A stretch of DNA of 64,000 nucleotides from Nocardioides pinisoli (GTDB lineage: Bacteria > Actinomycetota > Actinomycetes > Propionibacteriales > Nocardioidaceae), in NCBI RefSeq assembly GCF_024199985.1, contig NZ_JANARS010000005.1:388509-452508 (forward strand), in the 5' to 3' direction. Position numbers and translations under genes: made by a program. Shown here piece by piece: positions 63,883-64,000 of this stretch (positions are counted from its first letter, which is position 1; each line of letters starts with the position of its first letter). The notes under the pieces are model-generated. The model made no database searches and was not told where the DNA came from. It was given only the letters and a program-made list of their open reading frames with translations.

Positions 63883-64000
63883 GTGTTGTCCCTACGGAGG
63901 TTGGGCACGCGGTCGGCCGGTGAGAGGCCTTGGAGCGCGGTGTGGCCGCGGTGGTGATTGTAGTGATGGATCCAGGTCGGGTAGGCGGCGACGCGGTCGG
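63879..64000 (-). mobile_element. IS481-type transposase, C-terminal end (continues beyond window)
   Basis: The minus-strand frame entering from the right edge reads DRVAAYPTWIHHYNHHRGHTAL...SPADRVPNLRRDNT and stops at 63879-63881. W-I-H-x-Y-N-x-x-R-x-H-x-A-L-x-G-x-x-P is the C-terminal end of IS481-family DDE integrases. About 40 residues are visible; the catalytic residues lie outside. The stop overlaps that of the glycosyltransferase by two bases, and the element's end is probably near TGTTGTCCC at 63884. Confidence 0.8.

Overview
The window is a stretch of very GC-rich, gene-dense chromosome from an actinobacterium. The gene content and style (HTH-TOBE/modABC, DUF1707, DUF4245, DUF6542, SigE-type ECF sigma factor, Z-prenyl transferase beside a hemolysin III gene as in Mycobacterium tuberculosis Rv1085c/Rv1086, many GTG starts, frequent CGTACG in coding sequence) suggest a Nocardioidaceae member such as Nocardioides. 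This is inference from style; no marker gene settles the genus. I saw no rRNA, tRNA, CRISPR array or prophage. The only mobile element is the 3' end of an IS481-type transposase at the right edge.

Layout. 1-5.5 kb: PH-domain membrane proteins, an acyl-CoA dehydrogenase, a secreted HEXXH metalloprotease and exonuclease III. 5.5-12.5 kb: MFS transporter divergent from a GlxA-type regulator, aldo/keto reductase, RmuC, DUF6542 protein, and a SigE-type sigma factor with its membrane partner. 12.5-20.4 kb: YciO-type protein and ispH, divergent from xseAB; DUF4245 protein; a molybdate operon (HTH-TOBE, modABC); glpX. 20.4-22.3 kb: two alpha/beta hydrolases. 22.3-37.1 kb: a sugar island with galK, a LpqY/SugABC-like ABC transporter, a divergent amylosucrase-like GH13/GH32 pair, and a second, LacI-controlled ABC transporter with its ATPase encoded separately. 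37-45.7 kb: DUF1707 protein, a large HTH-STAND-TPR protein, a CapA-M15 fusion lipoprotein, HAD phosphatase, flavin monooxygenase and a PEP mutase-family enzyme. 45.8-55.4 kb: class I fumarase, two tandem CarH-like MerR/B12 regulators, a polyamine synthase-like protein, a MecA-type PBP, an ArsR/SRPBCC pair and class II fumarase. 55.5-64 kb: methyltransferase, a broken GNAT gene, a DUF4396 protein behind a CsoR-type operator, a transglycosylase-like protein, PIN-PhoH, Z-prenyl transferase, hemolysin III, an intergenic repeat cluster, a DUF1353 protein and a glycosyltransferase.

Most interesting. Two adjacent paralogous regulators both carry the W-x9-EH signature of the adenosylcobalamin photoreceptor CarH. 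Direct repeats with a T-N-N-A-C-A core at exact 11-bp spacing (the published spacing of CarH operators) lie upstream of one of the regulators and of two tiny secreted two-cysteine proteins, one next door and one 5 kb away. This looks like an unassigned light/B12-controlled regulon with no carotenoid genes nearby. The repeats at the first site also resemble DnaA boxes, and that alternative is kept open.

A second window-wide pattern is that about half of the transcription-unit starts have a -10-like hexamer ending 6-8 nt before the start codon. This points to widespread leaderless transcription, and I used it to choose several starts.
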